A DNA stretch of 64,000 nucleotides from Hexactinellida sp. DTS-2022 (GCA_028753945.1 JAPNXP010000013.1:4713501-4777500), one strand, 5' to 3'. Shown: positions 39,301 to 48,992, numbered from the stretch's first letter. Notes: generated by a model not told the origin, from the sequence alone. Numbers and translations: made by a program.

Positions 39301-39803
39301 AGCACTGTTAGGTTTATCAGCGGACCAATTCCGTCTATGCTCTCAAGTTTGTTGTGGGAAATGTAGAGTTTCTGTAGCTGAGTGAGTTTTGCGAGGCGGT
39401 CACATCTGGACAGGACGTTTCCGGACAGGTTTATCTCAATGAGGTTAGTGAGCACGTCTGTATGGTCGATGTATGGGAACTTTCTACAGTTGGGTTTATT
39501 GGGGGGGCAGGAGAGGTCCAGTTTGGTGATGAGCTTAGGGTTGCTCTGTCCGGTCACGCTACGGAACAATTCCGCGTCCATGTACCGGATAAGCGTGTTG
39601 TCCTGGGGCCCGGCGTCTAGGGTGGGGAGTTTGGAATCTCGGCGGGGCGGGGCCAGCTTGCGGGCGAGGTTCGGACTGCCCATAAAGGACTGGTGCTTCA
39701 CAAGGGGACTGGAACCCGCGACAACACTGGGTACAACTTTCTTTGGATTGCTGTTAGATCTCGCAACTTTATTCGGACGTGTTTGTCCTGGACTGTTCGA
39801 CAT
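33378..39803 (-). CDS. CNTRL: Centriolin, LRR plus long coiled-coil centrosomal protein
   Basis: One uninterrupted ORF of 2141 residues (human CNTRL 2325). Residues about 80-245 are leucine-rich repeats (LQKLYISHNKLESIDGIGPL, LTVLDVSYNQIQRVPAYLPK, LRELYLAGNKLVSLPDVIKL, LIHLSVEENPLSRLPHC). The next ~140 residues, including LENELSFYKLDTKVE and EIPYLGQARY, match the centriolin block (LEQELAFYKIDAKFE; ESPYIGKSRY) closely. The rest is mostly coiled coil, with a disordered basic segment near residues 1180-1400 and a disordered Ser/Pro tail. Centriolin sits on subdistal appendages of the mother centriole and at the midbody. The ORF is much richer in G+C than its flanks, giving many long shadow ORFs on the other strand. 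Confidence 0.93.
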   Translation of the reverse strand: MSNSPGQTRPNKVARSNSNPKKVVPSVVAGSSPLVKHQSFMGSPNLARKLAPPRRDSKLPTLDAGPQDNTLIRYMDAELFRSVTGQSNPKLITKLDLSCPPNKPNCRKFPYIDHTDVLTNLIEINLSGNVLSRCDRLAKLTQLQKLYISHNKLESIDGIGPLINLTVLDVSYNQIQRVPAYLPKKLTALRELYLAGNKLVSLPDVIKLRSLTGLIHLSVEENPLSRLPHCRGMIVYGMPTLELLDGDPISEADKTEAGARYARETLELHEAELLLLRERLQGVETELEETQRTRDRLEKSDALNRSELQVRNEENSRLDDELTAQRRLVEQKTNEMNRVMSGRLQLENELSFYKLDTKVENSRYTDLYHPNFNLDSENSDMEEIPYLGQARYLPSTTVHRTHQPDMSRPVNYEAVPGRQYGQPQPQDPGDPAHIARLVQTKEQGLQASAERQADLRHSIGRHEQGVQACLGPQSPLSGEESDQLQRRLAAIQDELRALRRQQQTQLDLSQNLEDSDEETASYLRDAVFEDANEQELVQIADLIANKELAMRDMDQQLGRSVSVGEQMDLMQQESAELSDQLIRERAACDKLVADKAELVEHLNRLLNIERESVVVQTMDESGLQELELLREQLAAQELEIAALSGEHEGLRLERNDLWRRLHKETAEVGVSVRCHQVEQGTNTPRPRPRLSVSPGSRVDIPSGDQLWERERQGLLEHLEQMRQDLNQKLLENQVLQDAVDTINLEKNRALEDGYHVRSALAEAEAQSEALRRDLGVAGAELERLDNLEREKQLLEARLREEEQDRLQAEAENRKLKDKAAQLKQLISQSESARQAAMARKDSLEEELRGVETREREQQQEIQELRDYITEMERERNKQLISQGTQTPALPNYGSVMQQLRNLTDTVGGHGEAGAVADAIQQLPRPHAAQFPEERMVGELSDQLTGLLGDTAEELERLTEQMVETEAENADMKGLLNNKLKLCNKNMQTDRDPRLDRLEQELYNLQELLEAAEQELAALKRKRGVEVSTQVKPRVTHQTSQANIADISLARENEELAEQLVCLERDKEQLLADLEQTDMGIRAREDLLHNYEDDIRHLIAENDELKRELNTIGVQTSRVTMDANPGYRDQGVSPREPQDLSAISDDVGHMNGVVNHFENPDTFDRNSLLTESIDINDFETRPPHRNVSIQADLFDTQSRGMQAGGHGHSAAVQTFPQSQRDSSGTQTHGQGGYYHSLTPVDSPLSVSECSVPSRRPRPPNRAANRPPEPSGIQVSSKTTSTRRPGGTGRVQEFRDIFIDEEIISSSSEEPEGSAPLAGSTEKTTRVHYRTSRGAQTERAAKPKESVSRSDTELHNKIYISRKKRIHRAKRQLPRNSAKLNQTVVVLSATESDSESVHSVVEPQNDVNYIYVPSHGKHRTKRVHARAPDPTEYSLHVTRSHGRPAEHRGTRHYHTTEGSEYFCNIPQHVAMEDEIDRLEVLLGISNRRGRDRNTRVDISVRHNVLDRLSDIEQLLKEKVDNLCKKQEEQERLNLQLAREQDRLSQTAAELNRARDELQQINVHLRGRSQRTDVITGQTSHGGMTPQLDTLQRRIESLTGILQEAEVRGSEEVGELLTKRSRIQREINQQLNDLDTAKRSLQEVNEQKRAAKNEYYKCLEDKAELEEVVNNLKVTRRKEEGTLRHLRSLIQDLRALQAMPDQTNLAAMETKRSQLESQLRQLQQNLSSQEERGGRGEIEALRASLRQYKHQVQELMEALQGMEELEQQNEAYHQEILELRTELNRIKGNQSYLQKQHNSQHTHTIDKLLHNLQSQLTHLQDNISTELYKDEEILHDQVTNHNIHGPPIEDLLTPLHSEVLPDLTTMRMKNHQAILDEINREHESLMQYLQGNMQEGERSVLNAQHETMQGVYDLKRQIEQLQNVLDQHKTEQPLELPFEVELEFKAQREILDQLNRKVDKISDISRRPRPSPSPKISPSTNPFFPTSPSRPISSLDPNQGSHGYNSFAFDTPSKDVPYNPELSYLSQTNDTTNSVSMRRSYESPYDKNSPPTPLAPADSILFEDPPSDTSPPERRYLNRSFDRRQDATLPAPELIPPSDSNHSLRSLPSTHSTSSLLRQHMPDEHKLKLLEHRHSQEVYSRPNF

Positions 39804-41161
39804 TGTATAAGCTTTTTGGAATATTATAATCTATATAATTGAATTGAGCTAATCTTGGTATTTATAGTCGGTTGGATTTCTAAAGCCTATGATGTGTTGG
39901 TCATAAACAAAGCACGTTGATGTTACGCAACCGAAATGTATATCTATGTTTTGTACATCATTGCGTGGCTCATGTGTAGACAGCCTGCGACTCTAGGAAT
40001 ATCAAATCGAGTAAGCAACTAATATTTGTTTGTCCCTCTCATAAGGTGATGATACTGTTATGTCAAACAGCAAAGTTGTATTTGAGGATAAATTATATGA
40101 TTATATAATTATTACCTAATTAATTAGCCTATCAGGTATAGTGTAATGCAGGGTTCCGCAAACTTTCGTTTATATCAGGCCACATAGTTTTAACAAAATT
40201 TTCCTCGGCCGCAAACAATATCGATAATTTTTTCGAAATTTATAACAAAACTAATATGTTGTTGCAATACTAGAACTATACTAATTTATAAGCAAAAAGT
40301 ACATACAAAATACAAATATTCATTGGGCTATCAGGTCACACATAAGGTTGTTTCAGGGGCAATTAGTATAACGATAAATCTAATTTATATTTTGCAAATA
40401 CATCAAGTCCTCAATTACTCTTGTTCAGTAGAACATTCACATGAATCCAAAGATTTCCATGGATTTTGAGCAAATTAAATAACCATTACAAAATAAAGTC
40501 ATTTGAATAGAAATAAACTTGCTTTCCTGCAAACAAAAGCTTCAGAGGTTGTGGTCTTTTGTAACCAGTAATTCGATCTAATTAATATATTCATAGCAAG
40601 CGGCTGTCTAATGAGCTAAATGAATTGCTACGAGAAGTATGGTGAATCTCCACAGTAGTGTTACCAAACAAAGTCAAAACAATATTTATGTCTATATGAG
40701 TGATTATACTCGTTTATTTAAAATATTAACTAATTCGCTATAGTATTATCAAATCTGTGTTGCGCCACAAAGTCTCCAACAAATTAGAATAGGAATAAAC
40801 GCCTGCCTCCATCTCACATATAGATAGACTGGTAAAGACAGTATTTATAGGATTGGTGCTATTAACCCTACATTCCGATATTTCGATGTTATTTCCTATA
40901 ACTATAATTGATTATAAATAACGTAATTGATAAGACTTCAAGGTATGAATTTGTAATTTAGCAGTAAAATAGAAGCAGAATTGATTAGCTTTTAAATATG
41001 ACAGCAAAATATGTCAACAACAAATAAGGACTTACTCCCTTATAAAGTTTTAATTATATTGAATAATACATACAGTTAGGAGGATTTATCGAAATACTAT
41101 TGACAGATCCAAAGACAACAGAGGCCTTAGCAGAGAGAAGCCTGAAACAGGGCCAAGGAAG
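39804..41161. other. Long intergenic region (1.36 kb)
   Basis: AT-rich, no ORF of note. Near 40147 the sequence CAGGGTTCCGCAAACTTT resembles a hAT-type left end followed by GGCCACATAG..CCTCGGCCGCAAAC, but I do not find the right end. It should include the centriolin promoter. Confidence 0.4.
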
Positions 41162-41959
41162 TTACGGCAATGATCTTACGGGAAAGAAAGATGAAAGAAG
41201 TTTGGCGTAGGATTCATGATCATCTGCTTTTCTAACCACAAACACTATTGCATCGACTGCATCTCGGTTTCCCTCCAGTTCGATTAGCCAGCTTCTCACG
41301 GTGCCAATCGCCGTGCTGGCTGCCTCCACGCAGCTGTAGCCCGACACGCCGGTTGAGATGCAGCAAAGCGCGAGTGTTCTCAGCTTAGATCTTTTCGCGA
41401 TGCGCAGACTGGCTTTGTAACAATCCGCGAGTGCTTCCTCGCGGCCTAGCTCCTGGCCCTGCGGCCCCACGGTGTGAATTACGTGTTTTGCAGGAAGGTC
41501 GTATCCCTTTGTCAGGACCGCCTCACCGACATCGCACACACCAATCGTCTGGCACTCGGCCAGTAGCTCCGGCCCGGCCCTGGTGTGGATAAACCCGTTA
41601 ACGCCGCTGCCAGTGGAGAGCATTACGTTACTGGCGTTAACTATAGCGTCCACCTCTAGGTCTGTGATGTCACCAGAGTGGAGGATAATCTTGTGATGCA
41701 ACTTGGTCTCGATAAGCTCGCGGGTTTCAGCGTCAAAAGCCGCAGTTTCTATAGCTACCTCCTTAGCTAGCTCATCAAGAGACTTCTTATCCTCCTCTTC
41801 GAGTTTGTCAAGGGCCAGTTCCCAGTGTTTCTGGAGATGAGGGAACTTGAAGAGAACTTGGAATTCTCCGTAGCTCTCTGCCCACCTAGGCAAGGCGGAG
41901 AGAGCAAAGGATTTCTTCGGAAATGGGGGCAAGGAATCGGAATCTGAGTCAAATGCCAT
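41162..41959 (-). CDS. Macro-domain ADP-ribose hydrolase family (MACROD1/2-like)
   Basis: Single exon, 265 residues. A MacroD-type macro domain fills residues about 88-262: KIILHSGDITDLEVDAIVNA, SNVMLSTGSGVNGFIHTRAG, AVLTKGYDLPAKHVIHTVGP and ALCCISTGVSGYSCVEAAS. These match MACROD1/2 (GDITKLEVDAIVNAAN, GGGGVDGCIHRAAG, YVIHTVGP, CISTGVFGYP). MacroD enzymes remove mono-ADP-ribose from proteins. The family's catalytic-loop Asp in GVDGxIH is Asn here (GTT AAC GGG), and the first Gly-rich loop is STGSG, so activity may be reduced or absent while ADP-ribose binding persists. The N-terminal ~85 residues are helical and acidic, as in MACROD proteins. Confidence 0.88.
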   Translation of the reverse strand: MAFDSDSDSLPPFPKKSFALSALPRWAESYGEFQVLFKFPHLQKHWELALDKLEEEDKKSLDELAKEVAIETAAFDAETRELIETKLHHKIILHSGDITDLEVDAIVNASNVMLSTGSGVNGFIHTRAGPELLAECQTIGVCDVGEAVLTKGYDLPAKHVIHTVGPQGQELGREEALADCYKASLRIAKRSKLRTLALCCISTGVSGYSCVEAASTAIGTVRSWLIELEGNRDAVDAIVFVVRKADDHESYAKLLSSFFPVRSLP

Positions 41960-42250
41960 TAAAAATATTCAATTGAGATAATTAGAATCAATAAAATTTT
42001 GTTTTATATTTATTGTATTTCGAACCATACAACAACAGTGTGGATAAAATTAGAACTGATTTGTTCTATAAAAGAATCAAGAGTTGTAACGTTTAGCGAT
42101 AAAGCTTCTTGTGATCAAGTGTAGCAATCTAGTATGTACAAGTTCATATTAGTTGCGTATTGGGTTGAATAGATTATAAAGTCGAAAATCTAAAAATAGA
42201 TGTGGCTGTTTAAAAATAGAACTCTCTAATTAGAGGTTAAATTAATATGC
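41960..42250. other. Spacer before tRNA-Phe
   Basis: AT-rich spacer, upstream region of the macro-domain gene and of the tRNA gene. Nothing recognised. Confidence 0.3.
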
Positions 42251-42323
42251 GCCGGGATAGCTCAGTTGGGAGAGCGTTAGACTGAAGATCTAAAGGTCCC
42301 CGGTTCGATCCCGGGTCACGGCA
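42251..42323 (+). tRNA. tRNA-Phe (GAA)
   Basis: A 73-nt cloverleaf, no intron, CCA not encoded. D-arm AGCTCAGTTGGGAGAGC, anticodon arm TTAGA-CTGAAGA-TCTAA with anticodon GAA, T-arm CCGG-TTCGATC-CCGG. Internal A box and B box (GGTTCGATCCC) are canonical, and a CTTTTT Pol III terminator follows directly. The acceptor stem GCCGGGA/TCACGGC has one G-A mismatch at position 5:68; most animal tRNA-Phe have A-T-type pairs there. Confidence 0.97.
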
Positions 42324-42505
42324 CTTTTTGACATTTCTATCAACTTTTTACAAATTGATTGGAAATAGAAGTTACGAGTTCTAATCCCACTAATTACAAA
42401 ATAATTTATTCGTGAATAAATAAATAAATTAATGAACTTAAAAAAAATTATACTTAGGTAATCCCGATTGATTATTATGAGGTGAGAGCACGCGTAATCG
42501 ACAAA

Positions 42506-45500
42506 TCAAAATGACATTTTATTTAGTTTAGGAATGGAGTCTATTATCTCTCTAATATTTGGAGTAGACATCTCCCTACTGGATTCCTCCGTAAGAGGGA
42601 ACAAGGTATTCTCCACTTGGAAGAAATCCTCTTCAGTCTTCCCAGTATGCAAGTTTGTATCTCCAACCCTTCTGGCATTTGGTCTCTGGCTGTAAGCAGA
42701 GCTCCTGTGACGCATGGAAGATTGGAGAAGTCGCTCTTGGAGAACGGAAACAAGGGCGTCTGACTTACCCTCCACTTCAGTCAAATCTCTAAAAGATTCA
42801 TTTTCATAGTCACTGCCATGTTGTTGATAAGGTGTGAAGACATGTGGTCCCTTTTGAGGATCTATAAGCTTTTGGAAATGCTCTTCGTAGCTCTGAATAG
42901 TGCGCTCTTGATTTTGACAGAGTTTTGCAAGTTTTTTATATCTACAGTTTGCATTAGTTAAATTTCTAGCACGTTATGACTACATACACTATAGTATCAA
43001 TATTTTGGTAAATATAAACTATGGATAAGTAGAATCTCTTGGCATTAGAAACTTGAATCCGCTGAGCTAACTTCTAACTAAGAATCAAATTTCAAAAAGG
43101 GTTTCTAGAAACTATAACTACGCAATGGAATTAGAACACTTAATTCCATAGTTAGATACCTCTTGATTTCCTAAGACATCACAATCACTCTATACCATCT
43201 ATACCATAAGATCAATTACATATGCAGATGGTTGAGAATCACAAAATACGTATAGAAAAAGAAAAATATTTTCATTGAAATTATAGAAAGATAGAATCAA
43301 TAGCTGGTGTATTTAACTTTCCCATATGATCAACAACAATGCAATTAATAAATTAAAAGATGTTGGTTGCAACAATCGATTAATACAAATACCCAACAAA
43401 AATTATTTTAAAATTGTTGTAAACAGATTGTGTATAAATTTGCTTTAGTTGCGAGACTAAACAAATAAAATCTGAATTACAACAAATATATGAACGTTAT
43501 ATTTAACTCGGATGTTATGGCTGTAAATTTCACACTAGTTTAATGACACAAGAACTAACAGTCCTATTAGATACGGTACCTAATTAACTCAAGTCTACCT
43601 GGGAAATATATATTTATTATATAATGAGCTAATCGAGATAGAAGTATTGTAATTAATGAAGTAATTAATGCATTAACATGACAGTTAGAAAAGTAACGTA
43701 TGGAAATACTTAGAAACCTATTCAAGTGGTACACATCTCGAAAATACTAAACTGTTGACTAAAGAATAAACTCCTAGTATTGTAAAAATGTCATATTTTA
43801 CATATTAAATAACAAAATTTATCTTTGATTAAACATTAAAGACAAATCGAGTGTATATTTGTGTGATAATTACAGAACTTATACAGTGGAAGCCGCTTAA
43901 TCGGGAGACTGTTAATCGAGAAATTCAGTTAATGGATACGAGGCTTTGGAAAGCAATTCGTATCAAATAGTATAATGTACAGTGGAGTTGCTTTATTAGC
44001 AACTCCCCTATTAGTAATAATATATATATTATTATTATATATATTGCTATATTAGCAACCGCTTTTCAGATCCCAAGCGTGATAATACTGTTAATTTCAT
44101 TCCCCCCCTATTAGCAACCAGATTTAGTGCCAAACACGGGTTGCTTTTAAGCGAACTCCAATGTATATCGGTTAATCGGGTGAACCAGATAAACGGGACT
44201 AGATGCCTACTCCCGAGGCGTCCCGATTAAGCGGCTTCCACTGTACAATAATTACCTGACTGCTCTCTCCTGCAAATGCCGCACTATTTCCTGCTGCAAG
44301 AGATTAGACTCTTGGATCTCAGAGAAGCTGTCTTGCAGCTCTGAGTAGCCTTCTAGACTAATGTACAGATTGTCAACCAGCTCCTTAGACTGATCTAGCT
44401 TACGCGATATTAGGTCTCGCTCTTGTTGCAGCATGATGTACTTGTGTATCAATTCCGTTCTATAATATCATCAAATAATAACAACAACAACAACAACAAC
44501 AACACCAACAACAACACCAACCACAACACCAACAACAACAACAATATATAGTAAACTCTCGTTAATAAGATCACCAGGGGGCAGTATAAATGTATTCTTA
44601 CTATCCGGAAATTCGTATTTTAACCGGAACGATTTGCATTAGTATAGGCTAGGTGAATAACACTTTGTTCGCCTTATCCAATTCCTATTAACGAGTTTAC
44701 TATGCAGTGCAACAGTATCCACTAACTTGGGAGATATATCCAGGGAGTGCCGCGAGAACGAAGGCAGATGCTGAACAGTCTGTAGCGACTCTAGTCTCTG
44801 TTCGTAGCTCGCATTATCCCTCCTCAGCTGGTCTCTCTCTTCTCGCACTCGCTCCAACTCCCCCCTAGCCCTATCCAACTCCTCACTACTAATACTAATG
44901 GCAGGGGGCGTTGCTAGCTCAGGGGAGTCGAGAGAGGCAGGAGAAGAGAGCGTCATAAAGGGATCCTCCTTCTTCTTAAGTCTCAGAAGGATTTGGAATC
45001 CAAGCGCCACCTGACTGCCCTTAAGGTACACAACGCTATCAGTCACATTCCTGATAAGCGGTCTGGTTGCTAGAGAGGACAGTGTCCTTGTGTCCAACTC
45101 AATATAGAATATAACTTCCGGTGTCATAGAATTCCATTGGACACTCGCGTTGCTAAGATACTTGCTTATGGAGATAACAACGAAATGAGATTCCATCCTG
45201 AACTGGAAGCCTGCTTCCGAAAGGAACGAGTAATGAGTCCGTGATACTAAGGTTGTTATGTGGCTAGTCTGCGTATGTCCCTGCTGCTTAGAATAGGACT
45301 CGAACTTATAACTGTGCGCGTAAGAGAGCGGGGGTTTAAACTTAACAATTTCAACCGATATAACGCACTGAGGGGGGTCTACGGGTGGTGGAGGGGATTC
45401 AGTTACTCCTGGCGCTAGCGAGAGTTCCAGCCCACTATAGGCCTGGTATTGGGCAGCCCTGGGGTACCTCAGGACAGACAGCTTAAGAGAGTGCTTCTGT

Positions 45501-45874
45501 GAGCACGCGAGCAGGTGGTACGGCTGTAAGGGATCCAGCAAGGCCAGCTCAATCGCGGTTATTAGCACCAACTTATCCGCGGTAAGATCAACAACTGATA
45601 TTTCTACCCAAGCCTCATTATGTGATAATTCAATCGAGAAATTCTTTACGAAACATATCTCATCCCGAGTGCTACTAGTGTTCACAGGAATATCGGTCTG
45701 CGTTAGAATAATGCTGGAGGGATTCGGCTCTGCCACGAGAACAGAGAATGCCTTATAAGCAGCAGAGTCTGATGCGGGAGAGAGGGAGTGCAGCGTAATG
45801 TGACAAGTCTGTTCCTTCGAAACGAACGAGATTGGATTACCAACCTCTACGCCAAAGTTATATTCGGAAGCCAT
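42506..45874 (-). CDS. C2-like plus coiled-coil protein (CCDC33/CEP120-like layout)
   Basis: Three exons: 45874-44727, 44459-44256 and 42941-42506, with consistent phases (2, 2); 595 residues. The first ~320 residues are beta-rich with two C2-like segments (QTCHITLHSLSP..., then CVISVEIVKFKPPL to GFQILLRLKKKED). From about residue 340 there is coiled coil (ELDRARGELERVREERDQLR; KYIMLQQERDLISRKLDQSK; KKLAKLCQNQERTIQSYEEH). Tandem C2-like domains followed by coiled coil are seen in centriolar and ciliary proteins; I cannot assign an ortholog. Exon 1 ends at AA/GTTAGT; this site alone restores the frame. Intron 2 (1314 nt) holds a nested MITE; intron 1 holds an (AAC)n run and a MITE. Confidence 0.7.
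43882..44245. mobile_element. Pogo-like MITE, family 3 (outer, interrupted)
   Basis: TA-flanked ends TACAGTGGAAGCCGCTTAATCGGG and CCCGATTAAGCGGCTTCCACTGTA form a 24-bp perfect terminal inverted repeat. It is split by the inner element at 43978-44165. Its end lies about 10 nt from the donor site of exon 2 of the C2-like gene. Confidence 0.92.
43978..44165. mobile_element. Pogo-like MITE inserted inside another MITE (inner)
   Basis: Ends TACAGTGGAGTTGCTTTATTAGCAAC and GTTGCTTTTAAGCGAACTCCAATGTA, TA-flanked, 188 bp, with an AT-rich (TA)n core. It sits within the outer element, so it inserted later. Confidence 0.9.
44480..44545. repeat. (AAC)n microsatellite
   Basis: About 20 imperfect AAC/ACC triplets in intron 1 of the C2-like gene. 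Confidence 0.9.
44547..44702. mobile_element. Pogo-like MITE, family 4, in an intron
   Basis: Left TATAGTAAACTCTCGTTAATAAGA, right CCTATTAACGAGTTTACTATG. Contains CACCAGGGGGCAGTATAAAT and TTCGCCTTATCC, also found at 9765 and 60860. Its right end is 24 nt from the donor of exon 1 of the C2-like gene. Confidence 0.85.
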
Positions 45875-46220
45875 TCACAGAAATACCACAAGCTGATCAT
45901 CATATACAGGTTACACGTAATGGTACAGCCAAGGTAAAACACAGTTTTGATTAAATAAATATTAAATTTAAATAATATACATTAAAGTATAATACATATA
46001 AAACAAGATTAATATACTAGACAAATAACACAATGCATTGCGAACATTTGTATTTCTACAGAAAGTATAGAATTAAGTGAATTCGAGCCTAAAATAGATA
46101 TGACAGATAAATTTACTGTGAAAATCGTATACTCAATATAATACATCTACAAATCAACAGTCACTAGAGTCTATATATTCACACGGAGTCGGAGATTTTA
46201 TTTAAAAAGTCGCGTTTAAA
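45875..46220. other. Spacer between the C2-like gene and the zinc-finger gene
   Basis: AT-rich, nothing recognised. Confidence 0.3.
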
Positions 46221-48689
46221 TTACGAAGCTAGATTAATAGAACCGTATTTAAAGCCGCACGAGGAAATGGGGGGGTGTGACATGTTCGGGTGTTGCCCTT
46301 TCAGGTGCTGTCTTAAAGTCGCCCGGGAACTGTAGTACTTTAGGCAAATACTGCATCTATAGCGAACTCCATTGTGTACATCCATGTGTGCATCGTAAGG
46401 GGCACGAATGCGAAACGATTTGCTGCACACATTGCACTGGAATGGCTTCTCGCCCGTGTGTAACATTCTGTGGTACTTTAGGGAACCTCGTTGTGTGAAC
46501 GCGCGATTACAAATATCACAAATATGTCTCTTTTTGAAGTGTGTGGACATCTGTGAGTTGTAAGAACTGATTCTGAAGTTGGGGTGCGAGAGATCGGGAT
46601 TCTCCTGTCGCATTAGAGAGATCTGAGGCTGCTGCGTTCCAACAGGCAGCTCCGTCAGCAAAATACGGTTGTTGCCTTCTGCTTGAGGAAGCGCGAATAT
46701 CTGTCCTTCTGAATTCTTCCTTCCATTCTCTAAGGATTGATAGTCGACAGAAGAAGTGGAGGTTCTCCTATCGCTCGAGTCGGCCATGTCGGGCGTGGGC
46801 GGCTTCTCAGAGGGCGCAGAAGTGGCCTGTGGGTCCTGGACTATTTGGTACAACGTAGTTCCATTGGAGGCCTGTGTCCCGGGAATACCTTGGTTGCTAA
46901 CTAAGGTTATGCCGGACGAATGTTCTCCTAAGCTTGTTCCTCCGTTAATGTAGATAGTGTTCGCCTAGAGAAATAGTATATGTAATTATAGATGAATAAA
47001 TCATTAAACGGAAAATGTTCTAATTGATTAGGAAAGCAAATACTTGCAGGAGTCGTGAATATATATATTGGATATAAATTTTAATTATATTATCAATTAA
47101 CATTTTAACATTTAATTGCACTTGTAATTATAAATTTCTGATTAGATAATCAATTATTTAGATGTACAAGTAGTTTTTAATTAAAGCGGGCTATCTAAAT
47201 TACTAGGAATCTACTTCGTGGAATGGAAGAAACAAGAAAAGATTGCTACGTATATAAAACATTGATTTAAATCGCGAAATGGAAGTTAACCTTACAAGTA
47301 GTGGCGAAATGGCCTCGAATAATAACACATATACGAAATAAAGTGCAGTCTGTTAATAGCTATCCTCACAACATCTAGCTACAGATAGTATTTAACATAT
47401 CATTATGCTGACAAAAGTATATACTTGCTGACTGCAAGCCAAATTATGCCTAAATTAGTCACTACAAGGAATCTTATCTAGAAATATTCTACAAGTTATC
47501 TCATACACATATATATTTTCTTTTTTCAAAAATTGAAGAAAGTATGGTCTCAATACTCCACAAAATAATTGACGTAAATAACCAATAAATTCGATTAACA
47601 ACATTTGTTTAATTAATAATAAAATCGAACAATAGAGTTGTAATTGTATCTATAACTGAAAACATTAATTATGTACAATTACGTTATCAGCAAATCCATT
47701 GAATTAATGTGAATTTATTGATAAAGGAGAAAATCTTCTTTGTTCATATTAGACATAATATGTCTCGCCAAGAATGGTGATATATTAAGTATATGTATTT
47801 ATGCTATAGTTAATAAGTGGTTAGCTGGATTCTCAATATCAATATTGTGTCAATATAAGTTGAATTAAAATACAAATGACACCAGCTGAATTATATATGC
47901 TATATGATTTCAGCAAACAAATCAATGCATTGGGTATACATAGATAATGTATATAATTTGCAATTAACTCGTTGCGCTGAATAGTTGCTTAATCACATGC
48001 ACTTAACTCATACAATAGAGTGTCTTATGGAATTTAATTAGACATATTCCGTGAAAAATATAATTTCATTATCGATTATCAATAATAATCTAAACCGAAG
48101 AGAAAATTAATGTCTTGAGGGAATTGATTAATATCTACCTGGAACAGAGGCGATTAGTAGTCGCGTGTGTCGGCAATAGAACAAGTGCAAGGCAACCAGA
48201 ATTATAGTGTACAAAAGTTTGTCAAGTGACTCAAGTTATAAGCAAATTCCTATTTATACGTATCGTAAGTAGTTATAGTGAAAGCTAGCTAACCTGCTGA
48301 GGAGCTGTAGTGGAGATAACCTGGGACTGAGGGATTAGTATGTAGTAGGTATTGTTGTCAGTCGAAGTAGGTTCCTGAATGACAGTGGCTTGTGGTGAAA
48401 GAATGTCTCCCCTTTCGTCTTCTGAAGAGAGGTCCCCAGATGGATTTGAGACCGAATCGAGAGGGGGATCGTTGGATTTGATATCGTTTTGTGTAGGTTC
48501 GGGGGTGGGAATGACAGTTTCAAATGTGGGTGTCGGAAAATGTTGTGAAATATGTTTATTTACGTCAGCCTCACTCGTGAAGCCCTGCTGACACAGGCCG
48601 CAGTAGTAAACCAGTAACCCAACTGATGAACTGACTGCATTTTGCAATATCTGTGGAGTGCACAGTGAAATTTCGGCGGTTTGACTCAT
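46221..48689 (-). CDS. C2H2 zinc-finger protein, four fingers
   Basis: Two exons, 48689-48294 and 46964-46221, phase 0, 379 residues. One isolated finger in exon 1 (YYCGLCQQGFTSEADVNKHI..H), then three adjacent fingers near the C-terminus: HICDICNRAFTQRGSLKYHRMLH, then the TGEKP linker, FQCNVCSKSFRIRAPYDAHMDVH and YRCSICLKYYSSRATLRQHL..H. Between them is a Gln/Ser/Pro-rich disordered segment. It is presumably a sequence-specific DNA-binding transcription regulator; orthology not determined. The 1329-nt intron is by far the longest gap inside a gene here apart from that of the C2-like gene, and is free of the recognised MITE families. Confidence 0.88.
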
Positions 48690-48992
48690 AGTGTGATGTA
48701 TGGTAAAAATTCAAGAAACTTTGAAAGTTTTATTCAAAGTAAATCAAGGATGAAATCTGATAGAAATCTAATGAATTATCAATGTACAGAATTGCACGTG
48801 TGTAAAAAGCATATATACTAAACTAACCAAAGTGAATTTGGTCTTTATATATACTTGAGTATAATGGCTTCATCAAGCACATGAAAAACTCTAAGAGTAT
48901 AAATTCAACTAAATTCATATACATATATATGAATATACCCAGTACGCAGTAACAGAATAGCCTCGAATATATCCGAGTTAATTACTCAAGTA
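48690..48992. promoter_or_regulatory. Divergent promoter region, zinc-finger gene and protease gene
   Basis: A 303-bp spacer between two genes pointing away from each other. TATATATA-rich around 48911-48930 upstream of the protease ATG. The assignment as promoter is from position only. Confidence 0.4.

Noticed and set aside
44470-44545. CRISPR-like short repeats
   Set aside because: This is an (AAC)n microsatellite without spacers. The other direct repeats in the window are two- or three-copy tandem duplications in a eukaryotic genome.
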